DNA of 64,000 nucleotides from an uncultured Candidatus Saccharibacteria bacterium (GCA_946997535.1 CAMPVQ010000001.1:124001-188000), one strand, 5' to 3'; positions 41,867-51,177 are shown, counted from the stretch's first letter. Translations and numbers: made by a program. The notes: generated from the sequence alone by a model not told the origin.

Positions 41867-44287
41867 CTACTGCGTCTTATCAAGACTGGCTTGAATATCT
41901 GCCGCTCGTAGCATAATACCAGAACCAGCAACTAGCTCACCAGTCAACATCTTCTCGGCAATAATATTCTCCACTGTCTTCTGCACTACGCGGCGCATCG
42001 GGCGAGCACCGAGCCGCGGGTCGTAACCGGCGTCAACTAACAAGCGGCGACCCACTTCATCCACCGCCACAGCAATCTTCTGTGTCTCAAGATTCTTATT
42101 AATACCCTTCAAGATTAAGTCGACCACTTGAAGTAGTTCATCCTTCGTTAGCGGACGGAATACTGCAATCTCATCAAAACGGTTAAGGAATTCTGGCTTA
42201 AACTCGCCGGAATTAATTAACTGGTCCTGAATCTGGCTCGAGAACTGTTCGATTTGATAGCCAGCCTCGATGTAACGGCGAATTAAATCGGCCCCAGCGT
42301 TCGAGGTAGCAATCACTATTGTATCGCGGAAGCTAATTTCGCGGTTGTTGATATCGCGCAACACGCCTTCATCTAGCACCTGCAACAAAGTGGTAAGCAC
42401 GTTAGGATGCGCCTTCTCAATTTCATCAAGCAATACCACACTAAATGGATTCTTTTGCACCTGCGCCGACAAAGAATTAACGTCTGTCGCACCATCAGCA
42501 ATCAAGCGCGCTACGTCGTCAGCACGCACATATTCGTTCAAGTCGATGCGCACCATGTGGTCCTCGCCACCAAAGTAAACTGCCGCTAGCGACTTTGCTA
42601 ACTCAGTTTTACCTACACCAGTCGGCCCAAGGAAAAGGAAGGTACCAATTGGGCGGTTTTCATTTCGCACACCCGCACGCGCTCGACGCAAAGCCGAAGC
42701 CACAGCAGTCACAGCGTTCTTCTGATTAATCATCCGCTGATGAATTAAATCTTCTAGGTTTAACAGGCGTTCACGTTCGGCTTGGTCATCACCATACGCC
42801 AAATCGCCGCCTACTTTAATACCCAGGGTCTTCTCAATCGTCGCTGCAATCGCCTTAGCATTCACTACGCCATTCACTGCTTGCTGCATCGACTGCTCCA
42901 GTAATTGCACCGACTTACGCGGCTGCGCCACATCATAAATATAACGGTCACTAAGCCGAATTGCCTCAGTTAACGCCTGGTACATAATAATACCTTGCGA
43001 CCGGTACTCCAAACGCACCGCGTTATCTTCTAGTACACGCATAGTCTCCTCAGCACTAGCTGGCTGAACTTCAATACGATTCAATGAATTGGCGAGCGCT
43101 GGCTTCGCTTGGGCAATTTGCAAGAAGCGCTGGCGATTCATCGACATAATCAGCTTCACACCACCACCGTCAATTACTGGCTGTAACAGGGCGCTAATAT
43201 CAACCGAACCTGTGCCATCCTCAAAGAATAGCTCAGCGTTATCTAAAAACAAGATAATATTCTTTGCCCGATAAGCCTCAACTAGTAGTTGATTAATCAA
43301 ACTCTCAATCTGACCACGCCCAGCCGCGGCTGACAAAATCGCCGAAGCATCGAGTGAGAAGACCTGATTAAAACGCAAATCCTTTGGCACTTTAGCGCCA
43401 GCATCCATCAAAATATCCGCAAACTTATCTACAATCGCCGACTTACCAGCGCCAAATGGCCCAATTAGCGCCACATTGTGTCGCCCTGACATCGATAAGC
43501 TACTTAACATATTATCAATAATCTGCCGGTTGCTCTCTAGTTCTGAATTACCCGACCCATGGGCACTATACTGCGCGCTCAAGTTCACGCCAAAGTGCTG
43601 CAATAACGGAATATAACCAAACGACCAGTCGCGCGCCACGCCGCCTGTAAAACGCGGTTGCTTCTGCTGGTCAATCAGATAGCTAATGTGTTCATACCAC
43701 TCTACTACCTTTAATAGGTCCTTATAATCCACGTGATGTGTGCGCAAAATATCTTCTACGCCCGGCGTATTTAGTAAAATAGCAGCTATTACCACCGGCG
43801 CCGTCACAACATCACTATGCTCATTTAAGTTACGCCATATATCACCAATTGCCTGATAGATTGTAGGTAGTTGCGCCGAGTTATCACTAATCAAACTCTG
43901 CAGCAATTTTGGGTCAACGCCCAACCGGCTCGAAATAAAATAACCACCACGCGCATTAAGAGCTGATTGATATAAAGTTAACGGTGATACAGTTTTTCCA
44001 AGACGTCCTAAAATATCTGCACTTAAATAGTCGTCAATTCGCTGACCACCGGCACGTGGCTTAATATGAGCTAAATCTAGGTACACCCAAAAAGTCAGCA
44101 CCAACGACCACCAGCCCAACGATTCCACCAGCCAAGCAACGGCTTCGCCCATTAGGAATAGTAGTACACCCAAGGCACATAATAAAGCCGTTACAATAAT
44201 CGAAACAATCTTTAGCCAACCGCCATTTTGCACATAAAAGCGCGCCTTGTTGCTCCGAAGCGAGTGATAATTTAAATTAGCTTCCAC
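41867..44287 (-). CDS. membrane-tethered ClpC-like AAA+ ATPase with degenerate first ATPase domain
   Basis: About 806 residues. Instead of the soluble Clp N-domain there are two hydrophobic helices (about residues 26-80), then a divergent helical region, then two AAA+ modules. In module 1, Walker A (GPFGAGKS, near 274) is kept, but Walker B reads ILFLDNAE: the catalytic Glu of DE is Asn. The usual RRF arginine-finger segment is LANSLNR. Module 2 is intact: GPTGVGKTEL near 554, VVLLDEIEKAHP near 619, ATSNAG, EFLNRFDE and GARPMRR. No ClpP-binding LGF/IGF loop is evident, so it may unfold or disassemble proteins at the membrane without ClpP. GTG 44287 overlaps the upstream gene by 16 bases; the longer frame is less likely. 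Confidence 0.85.
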   Translation of the reverse strand: MEANLNYHSLRSNKARFYVQNGGWLKIVSIIVTALLCALGVLLFLMGEAVAWLVESLGWWSLVLTFWVYLDLAHIKPRAGGQRIDDYLSADILGRLGKTVSPLTLYQSALNARGGYFISSRLGVDPKLLQSLISDNSAQLPTIYQAIGDIWRNLNEHSDVVTAPVVIAAILLNTPGVEDILRTHHVDYKDLLKVVEWYEHISYLIDQQKQPRFTGGVARDWSFGYIPLLQHFGVNLSAQYSAHGSGNSELESNRQIIDNMLSSLSMSGRHNVALIGPFGAGKSAIVDKFADILMDAGAKVPKDLRFNQVFSLDASAILSAAAGRGQIESLINQLLVEAYRAKNIILFLDNAELFFEDGTGSVDISALLQPVIDGGGVKLIMSMNRQRFLQIAQAKPALANSLNRIEVQPASAEETMRVLEDNAVRLEYRSQGIIMYQALTEAIRLSDRYIYDVAQPRKSVQLLEQSMQQAVNGVVNAKAIAATIEKTLGIKVGGDLAYGDDQAERERLLNLEDLIHQRMINQKNAVTAVASALRRARAGVRNENRPIGTFLFLGPTGVGKTELAKSLAAVYFGGEDHMVRIDLNEYVRADDVARLIADGATDVNSLSAQVQKNPFSVVLLDEIEKAHPNVLTTLLQVLDEGVLRDINNREISFRDTIVIATSNAGADLIRRYIEAGYQIEQFSSQIQDQLINSGEFKPEFLNRFDEIAVFRPLTKDELLQVVDLILKGINKNLETQKIAVAVDEVGRRLLVDAGYDPRLGARPMRRVVQKTVENIIAEKMLTGELVAGSGIMLRAADIQASLDKTQ

Positions 44288-44658
44288 GGCGCCCCCACAG
44301 TAATCGTTAAAATCAAACCGAACACTGGCGCAGCAGGCAATATCGGCCAAATCACTAGGCAAAACGCGCCAAAGATAACCCTAAATATTAAGCAAACAAT
44401 ACCAGCAATAATTGTAAAAGTTCGCACCACGGCACCAATTGTCCGGCTAATTAACTTATCGACAATCAAATTAATCTTACCGCCTGCCTCACGACTCGTC
44501 TCATCTGAACCAATCTGACGAAATGGCGAAAATAGTGTCTTTAATAATAGGCCGATACTAAAGTAGTCAGCTGTCACCCTTAGTCCTAGTAACTGGCGAC
44601 TAAGTACACCCTGCCAGCCTGCACCGTACCACCATTTTAGTAGTCCAATAAAGATCAT
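44272..44658 (-). CDS. small membrane protein coupled to the Clp-like ATPase
   Basis: 128 residues with a helix-prone N-terminus (GLLKWWYGAGW), a cytoplasmic middle (RQIGSDETSREAGGKINLIVDKLISRTIG) and two strongly hydrophobic helices at the C-terminus (about 75-98 and 100-122). No family I can name. It overlaps the ATPase start by 16 bases, so the two are made together and are probable partners. TGA-TACAAT is six bases before the ATG. Confidence 0.75.
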   Translation of the reverse strand: MIFIGLLKWWYGAGWQGVLSRQLLGLRVTADYFSIGLLLKTLFSPFRQIGSDETSREAGGKINLIVDKLISRTIGAVVRTFTIIAGIVCLIFRVIFGAFCLVIWPILPAAPVFGLILTITVGAPWKLI

Positions 44659-44664
44659 GCTTTT

Positions 44665-44673
44665 ATTGTATCA
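44665..44673 (-). promoter_or_regulatory. -10 promoter of the membrane protein/Clp operon, leaderless spacing
   Basis: TGA-TACAAT, six bases before the ATG at 44658. Confidence 0.6.
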
Positions 44674-44691
44674 CAAAAACGTCGTAGATTG

Positions 44692-44700
44692 TGGTATAAT
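44692..44700 (+). promoter_or_regulatory. -10 promoter of the YebC gene
   Basis: TGG-TATAAT, 33 bases before ATG 44733; the leader carries AAAGGAG. Confidence 0.65.
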
Positions 44701-44732
44701 AGAAACAATTACGAGCAAAAGGAGAATAATTA

Positions 44733-45452
44733 ATGTCAGGACATAGTAAGTGGGAAACCACAAAACGCCAGAAGGCCGCCGAAGACGCAAAGCGTGGCGC
44801 CGCCTTCACCAAGCTAAGCAACATGATTGCCATTGCCGCTCGTGGTGGTTCTGACCCAAGCATGAATCCAAGCCTCGCTATGGCCATCGATAAAGCCAAG
44901 CACGCCTCCATGCCTGCGTCAACCATCCAGCGTGCTATTGCGCGCGGTGCCGACAAAAACGCTGCTGCACTAGAGGAAGTTGTTTATGAGGCCTACGGTC
45001 CTGGTGGCACCGGTATTATTATTGAAGCTGCCACCGATAACCGCAATCGCACCTTCCCAGATGTTAAAACCACCCTTAATAAAAACGGTGGTTCAATTGC
45101 TGCGCCAGGTTCGGTACTTTTCCAGTTCGACCACAAGGGTGTGATTGAAATCAATGCAACGGGCGATGACAATCTAATGACCGTACTAGATGCCGGTGCC
45201 GAAGATGCCCAAGAAGTTGATGGCGAAATTGTCGCCTATACTGATACGAAGGATCTACATAAGGTGCGCCAGGCCGTAATTGATGCTGGCCTCGAAGTAA
45301 CCGATGCTGGCCTCAAGTATGTAGCCAAAGAACCTGTCACTGTCAGCGACCCTGAAACCGCCCGCAAGGTCATCAAACTGCTTGATGCCCTCGACGATAT
45401 GGACGATGTGACAGAAATTCACACAAATGCTGACATTGTCGCAGAAGTGTGA
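44733..45452 (+). CDS. YebC/PmpR family protein
   Basis: 239 residues of the YebC/TACO1 family. Members were named as transcriptional regulators, and some promote translation through proline stretches. Motifs: MSGHSKWETTKRQKAAEDAKR at the N-terminus, AIARGADKN, the VYEAYGPGGTGIIIEAATDN block, the NKNGGSIAAPGSVLFQFDHKG block and the acidic C-terminal domain. AAAGGAG lies ten bases before the ATG. In most relatives the first Trp is followed by a conserved Ile/Asn-Ile-Lys pattern; here it is ETTKRQK, a minor deviation. The promoter of tRNA-Pro is inside its last codons. Confidence 0.92.
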   Translation: MSGHSKWETTKRQKAAEDAKRGAAFTKLSNMIAIAARGGSDPSMNPSLAMAIDKAKHASMPASTIQRAIARGADKNAAALEEVVYEAYGPGGTGIIIEAATDNRNRTFPDVKTTLNKNGGSIAAPGSVLFQFDHKGVIEINATGDDNLMTVLDAGAEDAQEVDGEIVAYTDTKDLHKVRQAVIDAGLEVTDAGLKYVAKEPVTVSDPETARKVIKLLDALDDMDDVTEIHTNADIVAEV

Positions 45453-45458
45453 TATAAT
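45430..45458 (+). promoter_or_regulatory. promoter of tRNA-Pro inside the end of the YebC gene
   Basis: -35 CTGACA at 45430-45435, 17-base spacer, -10 TATAAT at 45453-45458 (TGA extension). A nine-base hairpin in the leader (GTTGGTTCA with TGAACTAAC) precedes the tRNA. Confidence 0.65.
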
Positions 45459-45500
45459 AGGATTGTTGGTTCATTAAACCAGTGAACTAACAGTCCATAA

Positions 45501-45578
45501 CGGGGTGTAGCTCAGTTTGGCTAGAGCGCGCGCTTTGGGAGCGTGAGGTCGTCCGTTCGAGTCGGATCACCCCGACCA
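45501..45578 (+). tRNA. tRNA-Pro (UGG)
   Basis: Cloverleaf with acceptor CGGGGTG/CACCCCG, anticodon stem CGCGC/GCGTG around TTTGGGA (anticodon TGG), T-loop CGTTCGAGTC and encoded CCA. Trailer CAAGAAATTATT. Confidence 0.95.
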
Positions 45579-45590
45579 CAAGAAATTATT

Positions 45591-45599
45591 TGTTAATAT
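45591..45599 (+). promoter_or_regulatory. -10 promoter of the L,D-transpeptidase gene, leaderless spacing
   Basis: TGT-TAATAT, six bases before GTG 45606. The spacing supports that GTG as the start although no ribosome binding site exists. Confidence 0.55.
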
Positions 45600-45605
45600 A
45601 TATCA

Positions 45606-47063
45606 GTGAGACCTAGGGTGGAAAAAGTCAACAAGCATCTGACGAATCTGCGCCAGTTTAAAGCCAAGACCAACACTTATGCCAAGAATCACTTGGTGGG
45701 TCTTTCGATTAGTTTAGCAATCATGTCCGTTTTTGGGCTATCGGTTGCTTTTTTTATTGGCTATTATAGCGATAAAGCAGCTCCTGGTACGACTATAGCT
45801 GGCAAAAACGTAGGTGGTCAGACACGCGACCAGATTATTCAGACTATTGATGGCCTGATTCAAAACTTTCGCTTAAGCATTAATTACAACGGCAAGTCTG
45901 CTACTGCCAGTCACACCGACTTTGGCGTTAAAGTCGATATCGACAGCATTGCATCACGCGCCGTCGATACGGGCAAGCACAATTTATTTGGTAGCCTGGT
46001 TAGCCCACAAAACTTCGGGCTAGATAGCAAAATTGACCAAGATGCAGTTAAAGCTTTCGTAAACAAGAACTTTTCTGAATTAAGTACCAATCCGGTCGAT
46101 ACCACAGTTAAATTTAACCAAAAATCCGGCCGTTATGACATGATTCCAGGTGGCGTCGGGCACTCTGTTCAGCTTAAGCCGCTCTACACTGCTATTTTGA
46201 CACTCGCAGAGCAACCAAAAATTGCGTCTTATCAGCTCACACTTAACCACGATAAGCCGCAGATTATTGATTCATACGTTAAGCCGGTGGTTGATAAACT
46301 AAATAGCTTAATTACCAATCGCCTCAACGTTACTAATGACGACCGCGTTCTGCGCTCCAGCAGCCCGCGCGACTACAGTAATTGGGTTAATCTAACGCCA
46401 AACAAGGCACTGCACACCTACGACATCAACTTTGATGATAAAAAAATCGCCGGCTGGGTGAATGATATTGTAGGTCGCTTACCGGGTCGACCAATCAACA
46501 CCAAGGCTATTACAAGCGAGAGCGGCGAGGTCTATAAAATCGTTAGCCCTGGCAAACGCGGCCAGTTACCAACCAACCTTGATACAGTTATTCACGGCGT
46601 CCAAGCTGCTGCCAAAGGCCATATTAAAGACCGTAACTTTGACGTTGTTACACAAGATTCTGATTTCCAAACCGATGGTATTGTTGCACCGGGCGGACAC
46701 TGGGCTGAAGCCACCATGGGCGATTACACAGTTCGTCTCTATGATGGTGCCAATGTTACTTGGAGCACCAATAGCACTTCGCATGGCAAGCCAGATAGCC
46801 CAACTCCAACCGGCATTTTTCACGTCACCAATAAAGTACGTGGTCCAAAGTGCATGCCTAACCCACCTTCCAAAGACCCACTTTGCAACATTAATTATGT
46901 CACCTACTTCACTAATCAAGGCCACGCCTTCCACGAAGCTTGGTGGCTTCACGCCGGCAACACTCGCGCTCGCATCTCGCACGGTTGTATCAATATGCTG
47001 AAAGAAGAAGCACACAAAGTCTTCGATTGGCTCAGTGTTGGTTCACTTGTCTACATCCACTAA
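45606..47063 (+). CDS. L,D-transpeptidase with PG-binding (VanW/YoaR-like) region
   Basis: 485-residue membrane-anchored enzyme that cross-links peptidoglycan through L,D bonds. One helix (about residues 31-53) anchors it after a basic N-terminus. A PG-binding type 4 region fills the middle, and the YkuD domain lies at the C-terminus: WSTNSTSHGKPDSPTPTG, HEAWWLHAG, and the active site ARISHGCINM with the catalytic Cys. The start is GTG, chosen from promoter spacing; a second GTG four codons later is possible. Beta-lactam-insensitive cross-links and anchoring of surface proteins are known roles of the family. Confidence 0.92.
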   Translation: MRPRVEKVNKHLTNLRQFKAKTNTYAKNHLVGLSISLAIMSVFGLSVAFFIGYYSDKAAPGTTIAGKNVGGQTRDQIIQTIDGLIQNFRLSINYNGKSATASHTDFGVKVDIDSIASRAVDTGKHNLFGSLVSPQNFGLDSKIDQDAVKAFVNKNFSELSTNPVDTTVKFNQKSGRYDMIPGGVGHSVQLKPLYTAILTLAEQPKIASYQLTLNHDKPQIIDSYVKPVVDKLNSLITNRLNVTNDDRVLRSSSPRDYSNWVNLTPNKALHTYDINFDDKKIAGWVNDIVGRLPGRPINTKAITSESGEVYKIVSPGKRGQLPTNLDTVIHGVQAAAKGHIKDRNFDVVTQDSDFQTDGIVAPGGHWAEATMGDYTVRLYDGANVTWSTNSTSHGKPDSPTPTGIFHVTNKVRGPKCMPNPPSKDPLCNINYVTYFTNQGHAFHEAWWLHAGNTRARISHGCINMLKEEAHKVFDWLSVGSLVYIH

Positions 47064-48530
47064 TTATTGCACTACATTGTCGGTGAAATAATTATGTTTG
47101 GTCAAATATTTAAGATACGCACCAAGCGCTACCAGCCCGACATAAAAGGCTACGCTCAAAAGTAGATCCATTTTAAAATGTATCTGTCCACCCAAGCTAG
47201 CGCACCAATCAGTCACGCCAATAACCCAGCCCAAAAGACAATGCGCCGGCCAAGCCAGCCACCGTGCAATAGCTAGTGGTAAAATACAGCCTGCCACACC
47301 TGCCGCAAACGCAAGCAACATCGCTAGCGGAATCAGCGGCACCACTAAGATATTCGAGACCAGCCCCATTAATGGCAAAATATTAGTAAGGTATAAAATC
47401 ACCGGCAATGTCACAGCTTGAGCGCAAAGCGTCTCCACTACCACTTGGCTAAGCGACTGTGTCCACTTACGATAGCGCCCCACCACCTCCTTAAATACTG
47501 CATTAACTAGCGGGGCCAAAAGTAAGACGCCGCCAAACGACAAGAATGACAATTGCCAGCCGATGTCTTGTAGTTGCCACGGGTCAACCAACCCCGTCAT
47601 TGCCGCAACTAGCGCCAAAATCACCGCCGGATGGAAGCGCCGCCCCACGTACCACGCTAGCAAGCTCAACCCTGCCACCAAACTGGCGCGCCAAAGCGAA
47701 GCATTAAGCCCCGCTAATAAGTCGAATAAAATAATCAGTCCGCCGGCTAGCAGCAGCGACAACAACCGTCGCTCCGAAAATAGTCGCCGCGCAAAACGCA
47801 CAATAATCGTCAAATTATAACCACTCGCCACCAAGATGTGCGTTAACGCCGCAATTACAAAGGCGCTTTTTAGTTCACCACTCAAATCCGCCTGTTCACC
47901 CAGTAAAATACCAGCCGCCAACGCCGCTTCGTCAGGTGAAAATAGCTGCTTTAATCGGTCACTAAACTGGTCGCGGAGCTTCACTAAGCTCCATTTCGGC
48001 TCTTGCCGCCAATTTAAGTTACCCTTAATTGACGCCGCATAAGCGCCAAACCCCTGAAACACGTGTCCCTTCACCTCAATTAAATCACCACGCCGAACTA
48101 TTGTATTTACCGGCAACCCCACATAAACACGCCCCGCCACCCGCCGGCCACGCAGTCGTACCTCAGTTAACGTCAAGCTAGTCTGCTCGCTTTGCTGGTC
48201 GGGGTCGGTCGCCACCACGCCCTGCACTACCGCCACGCGCTTCACGACAGTCCGCCACACTGTTAGTTGTCCTTGACTAATTAATCCACGCCCGCCGCCA
48301 ATCAGCATACCACTAAACAGCGCCACCGACACCAAATAGCGGTAGCTCCGCCAACCGACCAGCGCAAATAGCGCCACGCCTATTACAACCAAACTCGCAC
48401 CGATGTTATTGAAGCTCGCTGCCATCCAGCGCCAGTTCACCATAACGCCAAGCCACGCGCCCAGCAGTATACCGCAGGCCAGCGCTAGCACCTGCCATAC
48501 CACATGCACTCGATCGCCCGCCCAATTCAT
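47064..48530 (-). CDS. comEC: ComEC/Rec2-type DNA uptake channel, without metallo-beta-lactamase domain
   Basis: 488-residue polytopic membrane protein. An N-terminal helix bundle and the OB-like DUF4131 part (ATDPDQQSEQTSLTLTEVRLRGRRV) come first. The competence domain follows with AALAAGILLGEQADLS and the signature LTHILVASGYNLTII, then about eight more helices. The cytoplasmic metallo-beta-lactamase domain found at the C-terminus of many ComEC proteins is absent, which is known in several lineages. With type IV pilus genes in the same window it indicates capacity for natural DNA uptake. TGG-TAAAAT is six bases before the ATG. Confidence 0.9.
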   Translation of the reverse strand: MNWAGDRVHVVWQVLALACGILLGAWLGVMVNWRWMAASFNNIGASLVVIGVALFALVGWRSYRYLVSVALFSGMLIGGGRGLISQGQLTVWRTVVKRVAVVQGVVATDPDQQSEQTSLTLTEVRLRGRRVAGRVYVGLPVNTIVRRGDLIEVKGHVFQGFGAYAASIKGNLNWRQEPKWSLVKLRDQFSDRLKQLFSPDEAALAAGILLGEQADLSGELKSAFVIAALTHILVASGYNLTIIVRFARRLFSERRLLSLLLAGGLIILFDLLAGLNASLWRASLVAGLSLLAWYVGRRFHPAVILALVAAMTGLVDPWQLQDIGWQLSFLSFGGVLLLAPLVNAVFKEVVGRYRKWTQSLSQVVVETLCAQAVTLPVILYLTNILPLMGLVSNILVVPLIPLAMLLAFAAGVAGCILPLAIARWLAWPAHCLLGWVIGVTDWCASLGGQIHFKMDLLLSVAFYVGLVALGAYLKYLTKHNYFTDNVVQ

Positions 48531-48536
48531 ACCCCT

Positions 48537-48545
48537 ATTTTACCA
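48537..48545 (-). promoter_or_regulatory. -10 promoter of comEC, leaderless spacing
   Basis: TGG-TAAAAT, six bases before ATG 48530. It is divergent from and adjacent to the tRNA-Lys(UUU) promoter. Confidence 0.65.
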
Positions 48546-48547
48546 CC

Positions 48548-48576
48548 TTGACAGCACCAGAGTCTTGCGCTAAAAT
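48548..48576 (+). promoter_or_regulatory. promoter of tRNA-Lys(UUU)
   Basis: Consensus -35 TTGACA at 48548-48553, 17-base spacer, -10 TAAAAT at 48571-48576. Confidence 0.75.
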
Positions 48577-48585
48577 TAAGTTGTT

Positions 48586-48661
48586 GGGTCGATAGCTCAG
48601 TTGGTAGAGCACGGGCCTTTTAAGCCTGGTGTCGCGGGTTCGAGACCCGCTCGACCCACCA
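48586..48661 (+). tRNA. tRNA-Lys (UUU)
   Basis: Cloverleaf with acceptor GGGTCGA/TCGACCC, anticodon loop CTTTTAA (anticodon TTT), T-loop GGTTCGAGACC and encoded CCA. A substrate for MnmA. Confidence 0.95.
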
Positions 48662-48670
48662 AACTTTTTT

Positions 48671-48691
48671 CACCCGTTATGGGTGTTTTTT
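48671..48691 (+). terminator. terminator of tRNA-Lys(UUU)
   Basis: CACCC/GGGTG stem, GTTAT loop, then six T. Confidence 0.85.
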
Positions 48692-48711
48692 GTTACCTAG
48701 GCAAACTGGGG

Positions 48712-48717
48712 TATAAT
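48712..48717 (+). promoter_or_regulatory. -10 promoter of the adenylate-kinase-like gene, leaderless spacing
   Basis: TATAAT, six bases before ATG 48724. Confidence 0.6.
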
Positions 48718-48723
48718 GATTTT

Positions 48724-49353
48724 ATGAACGACCAAATTACTCGCTGGCTCGGAACGGGTGCCATCAATATCTTCGGCGCGCCGTTAGCAGGCAAAGATAC
48801 ACTCGGGCTTAAGCTCACCAACCTATTCAACGCCCAATTTATCAGTAGTGGCGACCTAGTGCGCGCCGCGGCGGCACATAACAACAGCCCTAAGATTCAA
48901 GAGGCAGCCAAAACTAATGCACAAGGTATTTTAACTCCCACTAAAGAATTCCAAGAATTAATCATCCCTTACCTCAAATCTACCGATTTTGATGGCAAGC
49001 CACTAATTTTAAGTTCCGTTGGCCGCTGGTATGGCGAAGAGATTTCAGTTATGGCGGCACTCGAAGAATCACATCACCCGCTCAAAGCCGTCATCATCCT
49101 TGACTTGCCGGAAACAATTATTCGCGAACGCTGGGCCTACGCGCAAGCACACCCGCGTAACGGTGGCCGCGCCGATGACCAAAATATCGCCACTTTAGAG
49201 CGCCGACTTGATGAATTTAGCACTAAAACGCAGCCTGTTCTCGATAAATTTGACCGACTCGGGCTCAGCATCCACATCAACAGCAATCGCCCCGAGCCGG
49301 AGGTACTTGAAGACACTATTGCGCAGCTCGCCGCCTTTGCCGCTAGCCACTAA
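48724..49353 (+). CDS. adenylate kinase or related nucleoside monophosphate kinase
   Basis: 209 residues starting MNDQITRWLGTG; the frame extends upstream through the tRNA-Lys but that part is not coding. The P-loop is GAPLAGKDT near residue 19 (usual form GPPGAGKGT). SSGDLVRAA matches the NMP-binding segment. LDLPETIIRERW and RADDQNIATLERRLDEF match the region before the final helices in adenylate kinases. The LID insertion is short, as in minimal adenylate kinases. Gln in place of the usual Gly and an Asp after the P-loop Lys make the exact nucleotide uncertain. The promoter spacing supports this start. Confidence 0.75.
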   Translation: MNDQITRWLGTGAINIFGAPLAGKDTLGLKLTNLFNAQFISSGDLVRAAAAHNNSPKIQEAAKTNAQGILTPTKEFQELIIPYLKSTDFDGKPLILSSVGRWYGEEISVMAALEESHHPLKAVIILDLPETIIRERWAYAQAHPRNGGRADDQNIATLERRLDEFSTKTQPVLDKFDRLGLSIHINSNRPEPEVLEDTIAQLAAFAASH

Positions 49354-49368
49354 TCTAGTGCACGATAC

Positions 49369-51177
49369 CTAATCGTCGTCGCGTTTCAGCATCACCATAA
49401 ACGCATCGGCAGGAATATCCACCTTGCCAAAGCGCTTCATGCGCTTCTTACCTCTAGCCTGCTTGGCTAATAATTTCTTTTTACGTGACACATCACCACC
49501 GTACAACGGACCAGTCACGTCTTTACGATACGACGACAAATCTTCACGCGCGATAAACTTACCGCCGATTGCTGCCTGCAAACTCACCGCAAACTGCTGC
49601 CGCGGGATCACTTCCTTCAACTTCTTACAAACTTCCCGCCCTAAGCGCGCCGACTCACTACGATGACACATCAAGCTAAGCGCCGATATCATCTCACCTG
49701 CCACATAAAAGTCCACTCGCACCAAATCTTCCGTGCGGTAACCAATCAAATCATAATTAAACGTGCCATAGCCCGCCGTCGCTGACTTTAATTGGTCATA
49801 AAAGTCTGTTAGCAAGTTTGCCATCGGCGCCTCAAAGTCAATCACCGCTCGGTCGCCGATATAACTCACGTTCTTTTGCAAGCCGCGCTTCTGCACCACT
49901 AACTGAATAATCGTACCCACGTATTCTTTAGGTGCCACTAGCTCACCACCAATCCACGGCTCGGCAATCTCAGCCACTAATGACCGGTCAGGCAAATCGC
50001 TAGCCGACTCAATGTCTAATTCTTCACCATTATTAAGCAATACATGATAGTTTGTCGACGGGTTCGTCACAATCAAATCAAGGTTATACTCGCGCTCCAA
50101 CCGTTCGCGCACAATATCCATGTGAAGCAAACCAAGAAAGCCCAGTCGCAAGCCAAACCCCAATACTGGCGAATTCTCTGGTGTGTAGCGAAGCACTGAG
50201 TCACTCAACGCTAGTTTCTCCACGTCATCCTTCAACTCCTGATAATATTCATTTGAAGTCGGGAAAAATCCGGCGTACACAAATGGCTTTACTTCCTTGT
50301 AGCCCGGTAACGGCGTCACATTCGGGCAGCTCACTTCGCCCCGCTCTTCCACTACCTCAGACTTCAGTATCACCGTGTCGCCAACCCGCGCCTCGCGCGT
50401 AGTCTTTAAGTTGGTCACAATATAACCAATTTCACTAGTATTCAGGGCATCATCCGGCTTCATATCCGGCGCCAAGTGTCCTACTTCTAATGCCAAAGCA
50501 TTCGCCCCAGTCGCCATCATATGAATTGCCGCCGACTTCGGCAACTTACCGTCCACAACACGCACGTAAAGCACTACACCACGGTAGTCATCATAATAAC
50601 TATCAAAAATCAGGGCACGCAACGGCTGGTCGGGCTGGCTAGTTGGCGCCGGCACCTGCGCAATAATTGCATCCATCACCGCTGCTACATTTTCACCCGT
50701 CTTAGCACTCACCTTGATAATATCCGACTCGTCGCAGCCGAGCAAATTAACAATTTCTGCCGACACCTTTGGCACATCCGAGGCAGGCAAGTCAATTTTA
50801 TTGAGCACTGGGATAATCGTCAACCCAGCATCCATCGCCAAATAAACATTGGTCAGTGTCTGCGCCTGCACACCCTGTGTGGCATCCACTACCAGCACCG
50901 CACCTTCCACCGCAGCGAGCGAACGCGACACCTCATACGAAAAGTCCACATGCCCTGGTGTATCAATCAGATTAAGGTCGTAGCCTTTGTAATGCATGCG
51001 CACCGGCGACAACTTAATTGTAATACCCTTCTCACGCTCCAAATCCATTGAATCAAGCAGCTGCGACTTCATGTCGCGCTTGCTCACCGTGCCGCTCAGT
51101 TCCATCATCCGGTCAGCCAACGTTGACTTACCGTGGTCAATATGAGCAATAATACAAAAATTCCGAATCGAATCCAT
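49369..51177 (-). CDS. lepA: elongation factor 4 (LepA)
   Basis: Ribosome-associated GTPase. The 602 residues carry G1 AHIDHGKSTLADR near residue 10, DTPGHVD, NKIDLPASD, the EF-G-like domains II to V and the LepA-specific C-terminal domain ending in the basic RKKKLLAKQARGKKRMKRFG. Length and motifs are canonical. The ATG overlaps the murJ stop as TAATG (one base), so it is coupled to murJ. Confidence 0.96.
   Translation of the reverse strand: MDSIRNFCIIAHIDHGKSTLADRMMELSGTVSKRDMKSQLLDSMDLEREKGITIKLSPVRMHYKGYDLNLIDTPGHVDFSYEVSRSLAAVEGAVLVVDATQGVQAQTLTNVYLAMDAGLTIIPVLNKIDLPASDVPKVSAEIVNLLGCDESDIIKVSAKTGENVAAVMDAIIAQVPAPTSQPDQPLRALIFDSYYDDYRGVVLYVRVVDGKLPKSAAIHMMATGANALALEVGHLAPDMKPDDALNTSEIGYIVTNLKTTREARVGDTVILKSEVVEERGEVSCPNVTPLPGYKEVKPFVYAGFFPTSNEYYQELKDDVEKLALSDSVLRYTPENSPVLGFGLRLGFLGLLHMDIVRERLEREYNLDLIVTNPSTNYHVLLNNGEELDIESASDLPDRSLVAEIAEPWIGGELVAPKEYVGTIIQLVVQKRGLQKNVSYIGDRAVIDFEAPMANLLTDFYDQLKSATAGYGTFNYDLIGYRTEDLVRVDFYVAGEMISALSLMCHRSESARLGREVCKKLKEVIPRQQFAVSLQAAIGGKFIAREDLSSYRKDVTGPLYGGDVSRKKKLLAKQARGKKRMKRFGKVDIPADAFMVMLKRDDD

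Noticed and set aside
50521..51051. Plus-strand frame of 176 codons opposite lepA
   Set aside because: His/Arg-rich composition typical of a frame antisense to a conserved GTPase; no start signals.
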